A stretch of DNA of 64,000 nucleotides, taken from the NCBI RefSeq assembly GCF_022374875.2, contig NZ_CP092427.2, positions 5,394,001 to 5,458,000 on the forward strand. The letters run 5' to 3'. The first letter of the stretch is position 1. Every line of letters starts with the position of its first letter. Origin of the DNA: Mycolicibacterium rufum. GTDB lineage: Bacteria > Actinomycetota > Actinomycetes > Mycobacteriales > Mycobacteriaceae. The notes under the pieces were generated by a model. The model did not search any database, was not told the DNA's origin, and saw only the letters and a program-made list of their open reading frames with translations. Positions 9,546 through 21,918 of this stretch are shown here, one piece after another. The position numbers and the translations under genes were made by a program.

Positions 9546-10313
9546 GTGACCCTCACCGACGCAGAGTTGGCCGCCACCGTGGCCGCGGAGGCCGGTGAGC
9601 TGCTGCTGTCGATGCGGGAGCAGATCGGCTTTTACGACCCCTACGACCTCGGTGACGCCGGCGACATGCGGGCCAACACGCTGATCCTGGACCGCCTGCA
9701 CCGCCACCGTCCCCAGGACGCCGTGCTGTCCGAGGAGGCCGCCGACGACGTCTCGCGGGTGCACGCCGACCGGGTCTGGATCGTCGACCCCGTCGACGGC
9801 ACCTACGAGTACTCGATGCCCGGGCGGGCGGACTGGGCCGTGCACATCGCGCTGTGGCAGCGCGACGGCTCCGGCGGGGGAGCGATCACCGACGCCGCGG
9901 TGGCGCTGCCGGCCCGCGGCGAGGTGTACCGCACCGACACCGTCGCGGCCCCGCCGCCGCGCACCGACGGGCCGATCAGGATCACCGCCAGCGCCAGCAG
10001 GCCGCCCGCCGTGCTGTGGCGGATGCGGGAGGAACTGGACATCCAACTGGTCCGCATCGGCTCGGCCGGCGCCAAGGCGATGGCCGTGGTGCGCGGCGAC
10101 GTGGACGCCTACGTGCACGCCGGCGGTCAGTGGGAGTGGGACTCGGCCGCACCGGCCGGGGTGCTCTGGGCCGCCGGGCTGCACGCGACCCGCCTGGACG
10201 GCAGCCCGCTGATCTACAACCGCCGCGACCCCTACCTGCCGGACCTGCTGATGTGCCGGCCCGAGGTGGCCGGCACGCTGCTGGACGTCATCCATTCGAC
10301 CTATCGGCGCTGA
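9546..10313 (+). CDS. cysQ: 3'(2'),5'-bisphosphate nucleotidase / inositol monophosphatase-like CysQ
   Basis: A 255-residue member of the lithium-sensitive phosphatase family; the M. tuberculosis homolog in this position (Rv2131c) removes the 3'-phosphate of PAP and PAPS in sulfate assimilation. Metal-binding motifs are [13 protein letters not shown] (81-86, usually DPLDGT) and WEWDSAAP near residue 200. GTG is the start used. The location directly before mshC links sulfur metabolism with mycothiol synthesis, although the two have separate promoters. Confidence 0.9.
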   Translation: MTLTDAELAATVAAEAGELLLSMREQIGFYDPYDLGDAGDMRANTLILDRLHRHRPQDAVLSEEAADDVSRVHADRVWIVDPVDGTYEYSMPGRADWAVHIALWQRDGSGGGAITDAAVALPARGEVYRTDTVAAPPPRTDGPIRITASASRPPAVLWRMREELDIQLVRIGSAGAKAMAVVRGDVDAYVHAGGQWEWDSAAPAGVLWAAGLHATRLDGSPLIYNRRDPYLPDLLMCRPEVAGTLLDVIHSTYRR

Positions 10314-10381
10314 GGCCGGGGCGTGCCCGGGACCGAACCGGGAATGAAACAGCCCTCGGCGTTGTCGCAGAGGCTGATGTC

Positions 10382-10387
10382 TAGAGT
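10382..10387 (+). promoter_or_regulatory. -10 box, leaderless promoter of mshC
   Basis: TAGAGT lies exactly 7 bases before the mshC ATG, with no Shine-Dalgarno sequence between them. Confidence 0.5.
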
Positions 10388-10394
10388 CGAAGCC

Positions 10395-11633
10395 ATGCAA
10401 TCGTGGTCGGCGCCGAGCGTTCCGGTGCTCGCAGGTCGGGGTCCGCAACTGCGGCTCTACGACAGCGCCGACCGCCAGGTCCGGCCGGTGAGCGCGGGAT
10501 CGACCGCGACCATGTACGTTTGCGGGATCACCCCGTACGACGCCACCCACCTGGGTCACGCCGCGACCTACCTGACGTTCGACCTGGTGGCGCGGCTGTG
10601 GCTGGACGCCGGCCACGACGTGCACTACGTGCAGAACATCACCGACGTCGACGATCCGCTGTTCGAGCGCGCGCAGCGCGACGGCATCGGCTGGCGCGAG
10701 CTCGGCGACCGGGAGACCGACCTGTTCCGCGAGGACATGGCGGCGCTGCGGGTGGTGCCGCCGCGCGACTATGTCGCGGCCACCGAGGCCATCGCGGAGG
10801 TCGTCGAGGTCACCGAGAAGCTGCTCGCCTCGGGCGCGGCCTACGTCGTCGACGATCCGCAGTACCCCGACGTCTACTTCCGCGCCGACGCCACACTGCA
10901 GTTCGGCTACGAATCGGGCTATGACGGCGACACCATGCTCGCGCTGTTCGCCGAGCGCGGCGGCGACCCGGACCGGCCGGGCAAGGCCGATCCGCTCGAC
11001 GCGCTGCTGTGGCGCGCCGAACGGCCCGGTGAGCCGAGCTGGCCGTCGCCGTTCGGTCCGGGCCGGCCCGGCTGGCACGTCGAGTGCGCCGCAATCGCGC
11101 TGAGTCGCATCGGCACCGGTCTGGACATCCAGGGCGGCGGCAGCGACCTGATCTTCCCGCACCACGAGTTCTCCGCCGCCCACGCCGAATGCGTCTCGGG
11201 CGAGCGGCGTTTCGCGCGCCACTACGTGCACTCCGGCATGATCGGCTGGGACGGCCACAAGATGAGCAAGAGCCGCGGCAACCTGGTGCTGGTGTCGCAG
11301 CTGCGCCGCGATGGCGTGGACCCGGCGGCGATCCGGCTCGGACTGTTCTCCGGTCACTACCGTGAGGACCGGTTCTGGAGCCCGGCCGTGCTCGAGGAGG
11401 CGCAGCAGCGGCTGCACCGGTGGCGGACCGCGACCGCGCTGGACGGCGCGCCCGACGCGGCCGACGTCGTCGCCCGCGTCCGCCGGTACCTCGCCGACGA
11501 CCTCGACACCCCCAAAGCGCTTGCCGCCCTGGACGGTTGGGCCACCGACGCGCTAGCCTACGGCGGCCACGACGGCGCGGCCGGGCAGACCGTCGCCACG
11601 GCGGTCGACGCGCTGCTGGGAATTCGGCTCTAG
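10395..11633 (+). CDS. mshC: L-cysteine:1D-myo-inositol 2-amino-2-deoxy-alpha-D-glucopyranoside ligase
   Basis: A 412-residue paralog of cysteinyl-tRNA synthetase that joins cysteine to GlcN-inositol with ATP, the penultimate step of mycothiol synthesis, in the cytosol. The zinc cysteine is in [10 protein letters not shown] (C43), the HIGH equivalent is HLGH (52-55), WHVECAAIA holds another zinc ligand, and KMSKS is at 289-293. It lacks the tRNA-binding C-terminal domain of CysS and begins with the extra N-terminal block ([10 protein letters not shown]) typical of MshC. The length matches the family (about 414). Confidence 0.96.
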   Translation: MQSWSAPSVPVLAGRGPQLRLYDSADRQVRPVSAGSTATMYVCGITPYDATHLGHAATYLTFDLVARLWLDAGHDVHYVQNITDVDDPLFERAQRDGIGWRELGDRETDLFREDMAALRVVPPRDYVAATEAIAEVVEVTEKLLASGAAYVVDDPQYPDVYFRADATLQFGYESGYDGDTMLALFAERGGDPDRPGKADPLDALLWRAERPGEPSWPSPFGPGRPGWHVECAAIALSRIGTGLDIQGGGSDLIFPHHEFSAAHAECVSGERRFARHYVHSGMIGWDGHKMSKSRGNLVLVSQLRRDGVDPAAIRLGLFSGHYREDRFWSPAVLEEAQQRLHRWRTATALDGAPDAADVVARVRRYLADDLDTPKALAALDGWATDALAYGGHDGAAGQTVATAVDALLGIRL

Positions 11634-11648
11634 AGCCCCGGCGTGCAG

Positions 11649-11654
11649 TAGGTT
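11649..11654 (+). promoter_or_regulatory. -10 box, leaderless promoter of the SDR gene
   Basis: TAGGTT is followed by 6 bases and the ATG at 11661. Confidence 0.45.
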
Positions 11655-11660
11655 GCCGCC

Positions 11661-12539
11661 ATGGGATCGGTGGCAGGCAGGACCGTGTTCATCACCGGCG
11701 CCGCACGCGGCGTCGGTGCCGAGGTGGCGCGGCGTCTGCACGCCAAGGGGGCCAATCTCGCGCTCACCGATCTCGACGGGGCCGCGCTCGCCTCACTGGC
11801 CGGCGAACTGGACCAGGGGCGGGTGCACACCGAGACCGCCGACGTGCGCAGTCTCGCGGCGATGCAGGACGCGGCCGCGCACGCGATCGACAGGTTCGGC
11901 GGCATCGACGTCGTGATGGCGAACGCCGGGATCGCGTCCTACGGGTCGGTGCTGCAGGTCGACCCGGACGCCTTCCGGACCCTGATGGACGTCAACGTGA
12001 TGGGGGTGTTCCACACCGTCCGGGCCACGCTGCCCTCGGTGCTGGACCGCCGCGGCTACGTGCTGATCGTGTCGTCGCTGGCCGCGTACGCGGCCGCACC
12101 CGGGCTGGCGCCCTACAACGCGTCCAAGGCCGCCGTCGAACACTTCGCCAACGCGCTGCGCCTGGAGGTGTCGCACCGCGGCGTCGACGTCGGATCGGCG
12201 CACATGTCCTGGATCGACACGCCCCTGGTGCAGGACGTCAAGGCCGACCTGTCGACGTTCCGGGAGATGCTGAGCAAGCTGCCGTTCCCGCTGAACAAGA
12301 CCACCTCGGTGCAGGCGTGCGGGCAGGCGTTCGTCGCCGGCATCGAGGGACGCAAACGCCAGATCAACTGTCCCGGCTGGGTGGGCGCCCTGCGCCTGGT
12401 CAAGCCCCTGCTGTCCACCCCGCTCGGCGAGCAACCCATCCGCGCGTTCATCCCCGACCTGCTCCCGCGAATGGACGACGAGGTCGCCGCACTCGGCCGC
12501 TCGATGGGCGCCCGGACCAACGATCTGGAGACCCGGTGA
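11661..12539 (+). CDS. Short-chain dehydrogenase/reductase (Rv2129c-like)
   Basis: A 292-residue classical SDR with N-terminal cofactor motif TGAARGVGA (about 13-21), NAG at about 90, serine of the catalytic triad in VSSLAAY and YNASK (the YxxxK pair). It has a longer C-terminal helix region than minimal SDRs. Asp in DLDGAALA after beta-2 would favour NAD(H). The substrate is unknown. Its last four bases overlap the start of the DUF1254 lipoprotein gene (GTGA), so the two are probably co-translated. Confidence 0.9.
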   Translation: MGSVAGRTVFITGAARGVGAEVARRLHAKGANLALTDLDGAALASLAGELDQGRVHTETADVRSLAAMQDAAAHAIDRFGGIDVVMANAGIASYGSVLQVDPDAFRTLMDVNVMGVFHTVRATLPSVLDRRGYVLIVSSLAAYAAAPGLAPYNASKAAVEHFANALRLEVSHRGVDVGSAHMSWIDTPLVQDVKADLSTFREMLSKLPFPLNKTTSVQACGQAFVAGIEGRKRQINCPGWVGALRLVKPLLSTPLGEQPIRAFIPDLLPRMDDEVAALGRSMGARTNDLETR

Positions 12540-13993
12540 AGATCCACGCTCTGCTCACGATGGTCGCGATGCTGTTCGTCGCCGGCTGCAACGGAACGAC
12601 CAACGACCAGGCACAGAGTTCGTCAGCGTCATCGTCGGGGTCAGCCTCGTCGTCGACGAGTCCCGCGCCGGTCACCCCCGACGAAGCCCGGGCCATCGCC
12701 AAGGAGGCCTACATCTACGGCTTCCCGATGGTCGACAACTACCGGGTGCAGTACACCTACTTCGTCGACAACCAGAACCCCCAGTACAAGGGCGGCTGGA
12801 ACGAGGTGCACAGCAGCGCTCAGGTGTTCACCCCCGCCGACACCACGATCCAGACGCCCAACTCGGACACGCCGTACTCGACGGTCGGCGCCGACCTGCG
12901 CACCGAACCGCTCGTGGTGACGGTCCCGCCGATCCAGCAGGACCGGTACTACTCGCTGCAGTTCGTCGACGGCTACACCTACAACTTCGCCTATGTCGGG
13001 AGCCGCACCACCGGCAACGGCGGCGGCAAGTATCTGCTGGCGGGCCCGGACTGGAAGGGCGAGAAGCCCGCCGGTGTGGACGAGGTGATCCGCTCGGACA
13101 CCGACCTCGCGATGGTGATCTACCGGACGCAGCTGTTCGGGCCCTCCGACATCGAGGAGGTCAAGAAGATCCAGGCCGGATATCAGGTGGCGCCCCTGTC
13201 GGTGTTCCTCAACCAGCCCCCGCCCGCGCCGGCGCCGCCGATCGATTTCGTGCCGCCGCTGACCCCCGACCAGCAGCGCACGTCGCCGCAGTTCTTCGAG
13301 ATCCTGAACTTCGCGCTGCGGTTCGCGCCGACGCTGCCCGAGGAGAAGGAACTGCGGGAGCGCTTCGCCCGGATCGGCATCGGGCCCGACGGCGACTTCG
13401 ACGCCGAGAAGCTGACCCCGGAGATGCGCAGCGCGATCGAGGGCGGCATGGCCGACGCCTGGGCCGACCTCGACGCGTTGAAGAAGAACGACATCGACAC
13501 CGGCAAGGTGGGCTCGGCCCAGTTCTTCGGCAGCCGCCAGGACCTCAAGGGCAACTACCTCTACCGGATGGCCGGTGCGGTGTTCGGCATCTACGGCAAC
13601 ACCGCCGCCGAGGCGCTGTACCCGAGCTTCACCAACGACTCGACCGGCGCCCCGCTGACCGGCGCCAACAACTACACGTTCCACTTCCCGAAGGGGCAGC
13701 TGCCGCCGGTCAACGCGTTCTGGTCGCTGACGATGTACGAGCTGCCGCAGAGCCTGCTGGTGGCCAACCCGATGAACCGCTACCTGATCAACTCGCCGAT
13801 GCTGCCCAGCCTGGTGCCCGATCCCGACGGTGGCTACACGTTCTACGTGCAGAACAGTTCCCCGGGACTGGATCGGGAGTCGAACTGGCTGCCCGCGCCG
13901 AAGGGACCGTTCTCGCTGGTGCTGCGCCTGTACTGGCCCAAGCCCGACGCGCTGAACGGCACGTGGAAACCCCCGCAGCCGGTCAAGGTCTAA
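12536..13993 (+). CDS. DUF1254/DUF1214 lipoprotein
   Basis: A 485-residue exported protein with an N-terminal signal and lipobox (MLFVAGC, lipidated Cys about residue 19), then a serine-rich linker of about 30 residues and a DUF1254-DUF1214 core. Family marks are AKEAYIYGFPMVDNYR, TPNSDTPYS near the start of the core, and NPMNRYLINS, NWLPAPKGPF and LRLYWPKPD near the end. These proteins occur widely in actinobacteria and are of unknown function, probably acting at the outer face of the membrane. It is translationally coupled to the SDR. Confidence 0.9.
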   Translation: MKIHALLTMVAMLFVAGCNGTTNDQAQSSSASSSGSASSSTSPAPVTPDEARAIAKEAYIYGFPMVDNYRVQYTYFVDNQNPQYKGGWNEVHSSAQVFTPADTTIQTPNSDTPYSTVGADLRTEPLVVTVPPIQQDRYYSLQFVDGYTYNFAYVGSRTTGNGGGKYLLAGPDWKGEKPAGVDEVIRSDTDLAMVIYRTQLFGPSDIEEVKKIQAGYQVAPLSVFLNQPPPAPAPPIDFVPPLTPDQQRTSPQFFEILNFALRFAPTLPEEKELRERFARIGIGPDGDFDAEKLTPEMRSAIEGGMADAWADLDALKKNDIDTGKVGSAQFFGSRQDLKGNYLYRMAGAVFGIYGNTAAEALYPSFTNDSTGAPLTGANNYTFHFPKGQLPPVNAFWSLTMYELPQSLLVANPMNRYLINSPMLPSLVPDPDGGYTFYVQNSSPGLDRESNWLPAPKGPFSLVLRLYWPKPDALNGTWKPPQPVKV

Positions 13994-13996
13994 CCT
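13991..13996 (+). promoter_or_regulatory. -10 box, leaderless promoter of the patatin gene
   Basis: TAACCT is 7 bases before the GTG at 14004. Its TAA is at the same time the stop codon of the DUF1254 gene. Confidence 0.45.
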
Positions 13997-14003
13997 GGCG
14001 GCG

Positions 14004-14996
14004 GTGAAACAGGCCGATCTGGTCCTCTCCGGCGGCGGGGTCAAGGGCATCGCCCTGGTGGGCGCCGTCGCCGCGCTCGTCGACGCGGGCTACGTGCCCC
14101 AGCGCATCTCCGGAACCTCCGCGGGCGCGCTGGTCGGGGCGGTGCTCGCCGCCGCCGCGCAGCACGGTGAATTGACCTCCAGTCAGCTCGAGCAGCTGGC
14201 GCTGCACATCGACTACCGGGTGTTCCTCGACCCCGGGCCGATCGAACGGGTGCCCGTGCTCGGCCCGGCGTTCGGAGTGCTCAGCGGCGCCGGCATCTAC
14301 CGGGGCGAGGCCCTGCGGCGCTGGGTGGCCGACCAGCTCGCCGGTTTCGGGGTGCACACGTTCGCCGACCTGGCCATCGACGACGCGCAGCTGCCGCCCG
14401 AGCAGCGCTATCGACTCGTCGTCACGGTCGCCGACGTCACCCGCGGCGAACTGGTCCGCTTGCCGTGGGACTACCGCCGCGTCTACGGCCTCGACCCCGA
14501 CGAGCAGTCCGTCGCCGACGCCGTGCGCGCGTCCACCGCGATCCCGTTCTTCTACCACCCCGCGACGCTGACCAGCGCCGACGGCGTCACCTCGACCCTC
14601 GTCGACGGGGGGTTGCTGTCGAACTTCCCGATCGACTCGCTGGATCGCACCGACGGCGGCACGCCACGCTGGCCGACCTTCGGCGTGACACTGCTGCCCA
14701 CCCTGCCGGCCGAATCCGACCAGGTGATCCCGGCGCTGCGGCCACTGCGGCTGCTCGGCTCCCCAACGCTGCTCGAGCAGGTGCTGACGACGATCCTGGT
14801 CGGGCGGGACCAGGCCTACCTGAACCAGCCGTGGGTCAGCGCCCGCACGATCCGCATCGACACCCGCGAGGTCGGCGTCCTCGACTTCGACCTGACCGCC
14901 GCCGAGAAGCGCACGCTGTACCGCAAGGGTCTGCGCGCCGGGGAGGACTTCCTCACCACCTGGGACTGGACCGACTACGTCAGGCGGTTCCGCTGA
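14004..14996 (+). CDS. Patatin-like phospholipase
   Basis: A 330-residue serine lipase/acyl hydrolase of the patatin family with a Ser-Asp dyad. The oxyanion loop GGGVKG is at about 11-16, the nucleophile is in GTSAG (about 38-42), and the catalytic Asp is in LVDGGLLSNFP (DGG). No signal peptide or membrane segment is seen, so it is probably cytosolic or injected/peripheral. The start GTG is supported by a leaderless -10 box. It converges on the PAC2 gene with a 4-base gap. Confidence 0.9.
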   Translation: MKQADLVLSGGGVKGIALVGAVAALVDAGYVPQRISGTSAGALVGAVLAAAAQHGELTSSQLEQLALHIDYRVFLDPGPIERVPVLGPAFGVLSGAGIYRGEALRRWVADQLAGFGVHTFADLAIDDAQLPPEQRYRLVVTVADVTRGELVRLPWDYRRVYGLDPDEQSVADAVRASTAIPFFYHPATLTSADGVTSTLVDGGLLSNFPIDSLDRTDGGTPRWPTFGVTLLPTLPAESDQVIPALRPLRLLGSPTLLEQVLTTILVGRDQAYLNQPWVSARTIRIDTREVGVLDFDLTAAEKRTLYRKGLRAGEDFLTTWDWTDYVRRFR

Positions 14997-15000
14997 GGCG

Positions 15001-15879
15001 CTACCGCCCTCGTCTACGCAAGTAGCGCTCGAACTCGGCCGCCAGCGCGTCGCCGTCGATCTTGCCCAGCGCCTCGTTCATGTCCACCTCGGCGTCACCG
15101 CGCTCCTCGAGCGACTGCACGTACTCGGCGATCTCATCGTCCTCGGAGGTCATCTCCGTGACCGCCTGCTCCCATTCCTCGGCCTGGGCGGGCAGATCGG
15201 CCAGCGGCACCTCGATGTCCAGGACGTCCTCGACGCGGCGCAGCAGGGCCACGGTCGCCTTCGGGTTCGGCGGCTGCGACACGTAGTGCGGCACCGCGGC
15301 CCAGAACGTCACCGCGGGAATGCCCGCCTGCACGCACGCGTCCTGGAACACGCCCGCGATCCCCGTCGGGCCCTCGTAGCGGGTTTCCTCGAGGCCGAAC
15401 GTCTTGGCCGAGTCCGGTGAGTAGGCCGCCCCCGACACCGGCACCGGACGGGTGTGCGGCGTGTCGGCCAGCAGCGCGCCCAGGATCACCACGGTCTGCA
15501 CGTTGAGCTTGTCGGCGATGGCCAGCAGTTCGGCGCAGAAGGTCCGCCACCGCATGTTGGGTTCCACCCCGTGCATCAGCACGATGTCGCGGTCGGCGCC
15601 CGGGGGACGGCAGTGCGAGATCCGCATCGACGGCCACACCAGCTCCCGGGTCACCCCGTCCACCTGGCGGATCACCGGACGATTGACCTGGTAGTCGTAG
15701 TAGGCCTCGTCGTCGATCTCGACGATCGTCTCCGCCTCCCAGATCGCGTCCAGGTGCTCGAGGGCATCGCTGGCGGCGTCTCCGGCGTCGTTCCAGCCCT
15801 CGAACGCAGCGACGATGATGGTGTCGCGCAGGTCGGGGAGGTCAGGTCGCTTCGGACCGCCGAAATCCGAGGGGGTCAC
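15001..15879 (-). CDS. PAC2-family protein (proteasome-assembly-chaperone-like; Rv2125-like)
   Basis: A 292-residue PAC2-fold protein. The N-terminal IIVAAFEGWNDAGDAASDAL and central ILGALLADTPHTRPV are the family signatures, and the length equals that of Rv2125. The fold is related to eukaryotic proteasome assembly chaperone 2 and to archaeal PbaB-type proteins; a link to the 20S proteasome 25 kb away is suggestive but unproven. The GTG at 15879 was chosen because TACGCT lies 6 bases before it and the longer frame upstream is not conserved-looking. Confidence 0.88.
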   Translation of the reverse strand: MTPSDFGGPKRPDLPDLRDTIIVAAFEGWNDAGDAASDALEHLDAIWEAETIVEIDDEAYYDYQVNRPVIRQVDGVTRELVWPSMRISHCRPPGADRDIVLMHGVEPNMRWRTFCAELLAIADKLNVQTVVILGALLADTPHTRPVPVSGAAYSPDSAKTFGLEETRYEGPTGIAGVFQDACVQAGIPAVTFWAAVPHYVSQPPNPKATVALLRRVEDVLDIEVPLADLPAQAEEWEQAVTEMTSEDDEIAEYVQSLEERGDAEVDMNEALGKIDGDALAAEFERYLRRRGR

Positions 15880-15885
15880 CAATCC

Positions 15886-15891
15886 AGCGTA
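15886..15891 (-). promoter_or_regulatory. -10 box, leaderless promoter of the PAC2 gene
   Basis: Read on the minus strand, TACGCT is followed by 6 bases and the GTG at 15879. Confidence 0.45.
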
Positions 15892-16082
15892 AGCCCTGGG
15901 TGGGTCAGATGACGGGCATCGACCCGCTCCCCGGGGGACGGCCGGAGAAATAGGCGCGGCGGCCTGCTGGTTAACCTGGAGACCGACGACCCGGCCGCGC
16001 ACGAGAGGCGGGTCGGGGGTTGATCGCAGCGACGAGGTGGGCGTCCAGACGTCGGTCGGGAGACGACGTTAGACTTTTCTCC

Positions 16083-16171
16083 GTCGAGAGGCGTTGCAAC
16101 GGGGTCCGGCGACGAGCCGGAGTTCCCGCCACGCTCGGCAGAGTCAAGGACGCCTTCCGCAATGGAAGGAA
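16083..16171 (+). promoter_or_regulatory. Candidate S-adenosylhomocysteine (SAH) riboswitch and expression platform of metH
   Basis: The leader has the SAH-riboswitch architecture. P1 is GTCGAG (83-88 of this block, 16083-16088) with CTCGGC (16134-16139). Next comes AGGCGTTGCAAC, then a long P2 (CGGGG 16100-16104 with TCCCG 16124-16128, extended by TCCGGC 16105-16110 with GCCGGA 16116-16121), and GCCACGCTCG (family consensus GCCAGGCTCG). A pseudoknot AGGCGTT (16089-16095) with GACGCCT (16149-16155) gives seven pairs that differ in sequence from the classic GAGCGC/GCGCTC pairing yet keep complementarity. CCTTCC (16153-16158) can instead pair with GGAAGG (16164-16169), the Shine-Dalgarno of the GTG start at 16177. 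Ligand binding would hold the pseudoknot, free the ribosome site and turn metH on. A possible -10 (TAGACT, near 16070) precedes it. Confidence 0.72.
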
Positions 16172-16176
16172 CGCAC

Positions 16177-19926
<3,750 letters not shown>

Positions 19927-19936
19927 TCCGGGCGCG

Positions 19937-20590
19937 TCAGTCGTCGTAGACGACGACGTTGTCGGCGACGGCGTTGCGCGGGATGTCGAGGAAGTTGGCC
20001 GCGAAGGCAGGGTCGGCGTAGCCGATGCAGATCCCGCACAGCGGGGTCAGCTCGTCGGGGATGTCGAGTTGTACGCGCACCACGTCGGGATAGAGCGCGG
20101 TGGAGACCTGCACGCAGCTGTCCAGTCCGCGGTCGGTGAGCGCGAGCAGCAGCGTCTGCAGGAACATGCCGACACCGATCGCATCGGGCAGGCCCAGATC
20201 GCGGTGCATGCACACGATCCCCGCCAGCGGTGCGCGGAAGAAGTCCCAGTTGCGCAGCTGGGCGTTCCACCGGCCCTCGCTGTCTCCGCGCGCGACGCCC
20301 ATCGCGCCGTAGACCTGCGCGCCGAGGGCGCGACGCAGGTGGTTGTGGGACTCCGGGATGCCCATCGCAGGCGGCGGCGCAGCGCGCACCGCGGCGGCCA
20401 GCGCGGCGCCCAGACGGTCGCGCCGGGCGCCGGTGGCCAGGAACACCCGCCACGGTTGCACGTTGGAGTTCGACGGCGCCCGCATCGCCAGCGCCAGCGC
20501 CTCGTCGAGCAGCTCCCGCGGCACCGGCTTGTCGGGCAGAAACATCCGGGTGGAGTGCCGGCGCCTCACCACCGCGTCGAGCTCGCCCAT
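19937..20590 (-). CDS. Nitroreductase family protein
   Basis: A 217-residue FMN-dependent oxidoreductase of the nitroreductase fold. The FMN-phosphate motif RRRHSTRMFLPD is at the N-terminus, followed by APSNSNVQPW (isoalloxazine contact), and near the end PDELTPLCGICIGYADP. Substrates could be nitro compounds, quinones or flavins. It lacks features of BluB or IYD families. It overlaps the upstream cupin gene by one base (TGATG), so the two form an operon. The stop is 10 bases from the convergent metH. Confidence 0.87.
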   Translation of the reverse strand: MGELDAVVRRRHSTRMFLPDKPVPRELLDEALALAMRAPSNSNVQPWRVFLATGARRDRLGAALAAAVRAAPPPAMGIPESHNHLRRALGAQVYGAMGVARGDSEGRWNAQLRNWDFFRAPLAGIVCMHRDLGLPDAIGVGMFLQTLLLALTDRGLDSCVQVSTALYPDVVRVQLDIPDELTPLCGICIGYADPAFAANFLDIPRNAVADNVVVYDD

Positions 20591-21006
20591 CACGACAGCG
20601 GGGCGGCGGGCACGCGGCGATCGCGGCGTGCCTCGAGTTCGGCGTCGTCGACGAGGACGAACATGTCGACGCCGGGCCGGCAGAGCATGGTCACCAGGAA
20701 GCGCAGCGGACCGTCGTCGCGGTTGTTGCCGTCGGAGTAGTGGATGACGTCGCCGCCCGGCTCCCAGAACGCCTCGCCGGCGGTGATGACGCGCGGCGCC
20801 TCGCCCTCGAGTTCGAAGAGCATCTCGCCCTCGAGGACGTAGCCGAAGCAGGGGCCGCCGGGGTGGCGGTGCGGGGGCGCGCCTGCGTCGCCGGGTCCCC
20901 ACTCGATGACCGCGGTCATCGCCTCGGCGCCGTCGGGGATGTGCGGCGGCGTGACGGACTGCAGCAGAGTCATCGCCGTCATCAGTCGTTGCATCTGGTC
21001 GGACAT
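20590..21006 (-). CDS. Cupin-domain protein
   Basis: A 138-residue single-domain cupin. Motif 1 is PPHRHPGGPCFGYVLEGEM (His and Glu metal ligands); motif 2 near residue 85-95 (PGGDVIHYSDGN) keeps one histidine. The ATG is preceded by GGAAGG 6 bases upstream. As a sensor or a small oxygenase/isomerase its activity cannot be assigned. Co-translation with the nitroreductase suggests a joint redox or detoxification role, as inference only. Confidence 0.85.
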   Translation of the reverse strand: MSDQMQRLMTAMTLLQSVTPPHIPDGAEAMTAVIEWGPGDAGAPPHRHPGGPCFGYVLEGEMLFELEGEAPRVITAGEAFWEPGGDVIHYSDGNNRDDGPLRFLVTMLCRPGVDMFVLVDDAELEARRDRRVPAAPLS

Positions 21007-21150
21007 GGCGGGCCTTCCGGTCGTCGGGGATCTCCTCCTTCGACCGTGGCACCGCAGCGGTCCCGGGGGACCCTTGACAGTCCGTAGTCTCGCCCCGGCC
21101 CCGGAACGCGCGGTTCGCGCCGAGAGGCCGTCTCATGACACAATCGCGGG

Positions 21151-21828
21151 GTGCGAGCGGTGTTGTGGGACATGGACGGCACGCTCGTGGACTCCGAAAA
21201 GCTGTGGGACATCTCACTGTCCGCGCTCTATGAGTCGCTGGGCGGATCGATGAGCCGCGAGACCAGGACCGCACTCGTCGGCGCATCGGCCGACGAGACG
21301 ATGGCCACGGTGTACGCCGAACTCGGTCTGGAGCTCGACCCGCGCGCGATGGCGGACTCGATTCGCTGGCTGCACGAGCACACCGCCGGGTTGTTCGACG
21401 ACGGACTGCCGTGGTGCGACGGCGCCCGCGACATGCTGGAAGCGCTTGCGGCCGACGGCACCCCGATGGCGCTGGTGACCAATACCCAGCGTGCGCTGAC
21501 CGAGCGGGCGCTGAACAGCATTGGGCGGCACTACTTTTCGGTCACCGTGTGCGCTGACGAGGTGCCCAGCGGAAAACCCGCCCCCGATCCGTACCTGCGT
21601 GCGGCCCACCTGCTGGGCCTGTCGGCCTCGGAGTGCCTGGCCGTCGAGGACTCCGTGACCGGCACCGCCGCGGCGGAGAAGGCCGGCTGCGCGGTGCTGG
21701 TGGTACCCAACGACGTCCCGGTGCCCGGAGGCATCCGGCGACGGCACGCCGATTCGCTGGCCGGGCTGAGCGCCGACGATCTGCGCCGCATCTACCGCGA
21801 GATCGATCGCGAACTGCGCAGCGCGTAA
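21151..21828 (+). CDS. HAD-family hydrolase (beta-phosphoglucomutase/phosphatase-like)
   Basis: A 225-residue HAD subfamily IA protein with a helical cap. Motif I is WDMDGTLVDSE (Asp nucleophile at residue 7), motif II VTNTQRA, motif III lysine in GKPAPDPYLRA and motif IV VEDSVTGTAAA. The start is GTG. Likely a sugar- or nucleotide-phosphate phosphatase. A CRP-like site and the sugar transporter gene follow, so a link to sugar phosphate metabolism is possible. Confidence 0.9.
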   Translation: MRAVLWDMDGTLVDSEKLWDISLSALYESLGGSMSRETRTALVGASADETMATVYAELGLELDPRAMADSIRWLHEHTAGLFDDGLPWCDGARDMLEALAADGTPMALVTNTQRALTERALNSIGRHYFSVTVCADEVPSGKPAPDPYLRAAHLLGLSASECLAVEDSVTGTAAAEKAGCAVLVVPNDVPVPGGIRRRHADSLAGLSADDLRRIYREIDRELRSA

Positions 21829-21878
21829 AGACGCGCACTTGTGGGAATGCCCCCCACCGCTGTGCGCGAGTGATTGAA

Positions 21879-21894
21879 TGTGACGCGTATCACG
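21879..21894 (+). promoter_or_regulatory. CRP-like site upstream of the sugar transporter
   Basis: TGTGA-CGCGTA-TCACG matches the mycobacterial CRP consensus TGTGA-N6-TCACA with one mismatch, 25 bases before the transporter ATG. The position suggests cAMP-dependent control, direction unknown. Confidence 0.5.
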
Positions 21895-21918
21895 CGGGCG
21901 GTGCGGGAAGGGTGTGTG

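Noticed and set aside
15880..16082. Cobalamin or SAM riboswitch upstream of metH
   Set aside because: No B12-box-like GCCACTG and no SAM-I or SAM-IV core was found; the only motif that fits is the SAH type.
16162..16176. ATG at 16162 as start of metH
   Set aside because: It has no Shine-Dalgarno sequence and lies within the ribosome site of the GTG at 16177.
21841..21857. GTGGG/CCCAC hairpin after the HAD gene as a terminator
   Set aside because: Only 5 bp with a 7-base loop, easily formed by chance at this GC content.
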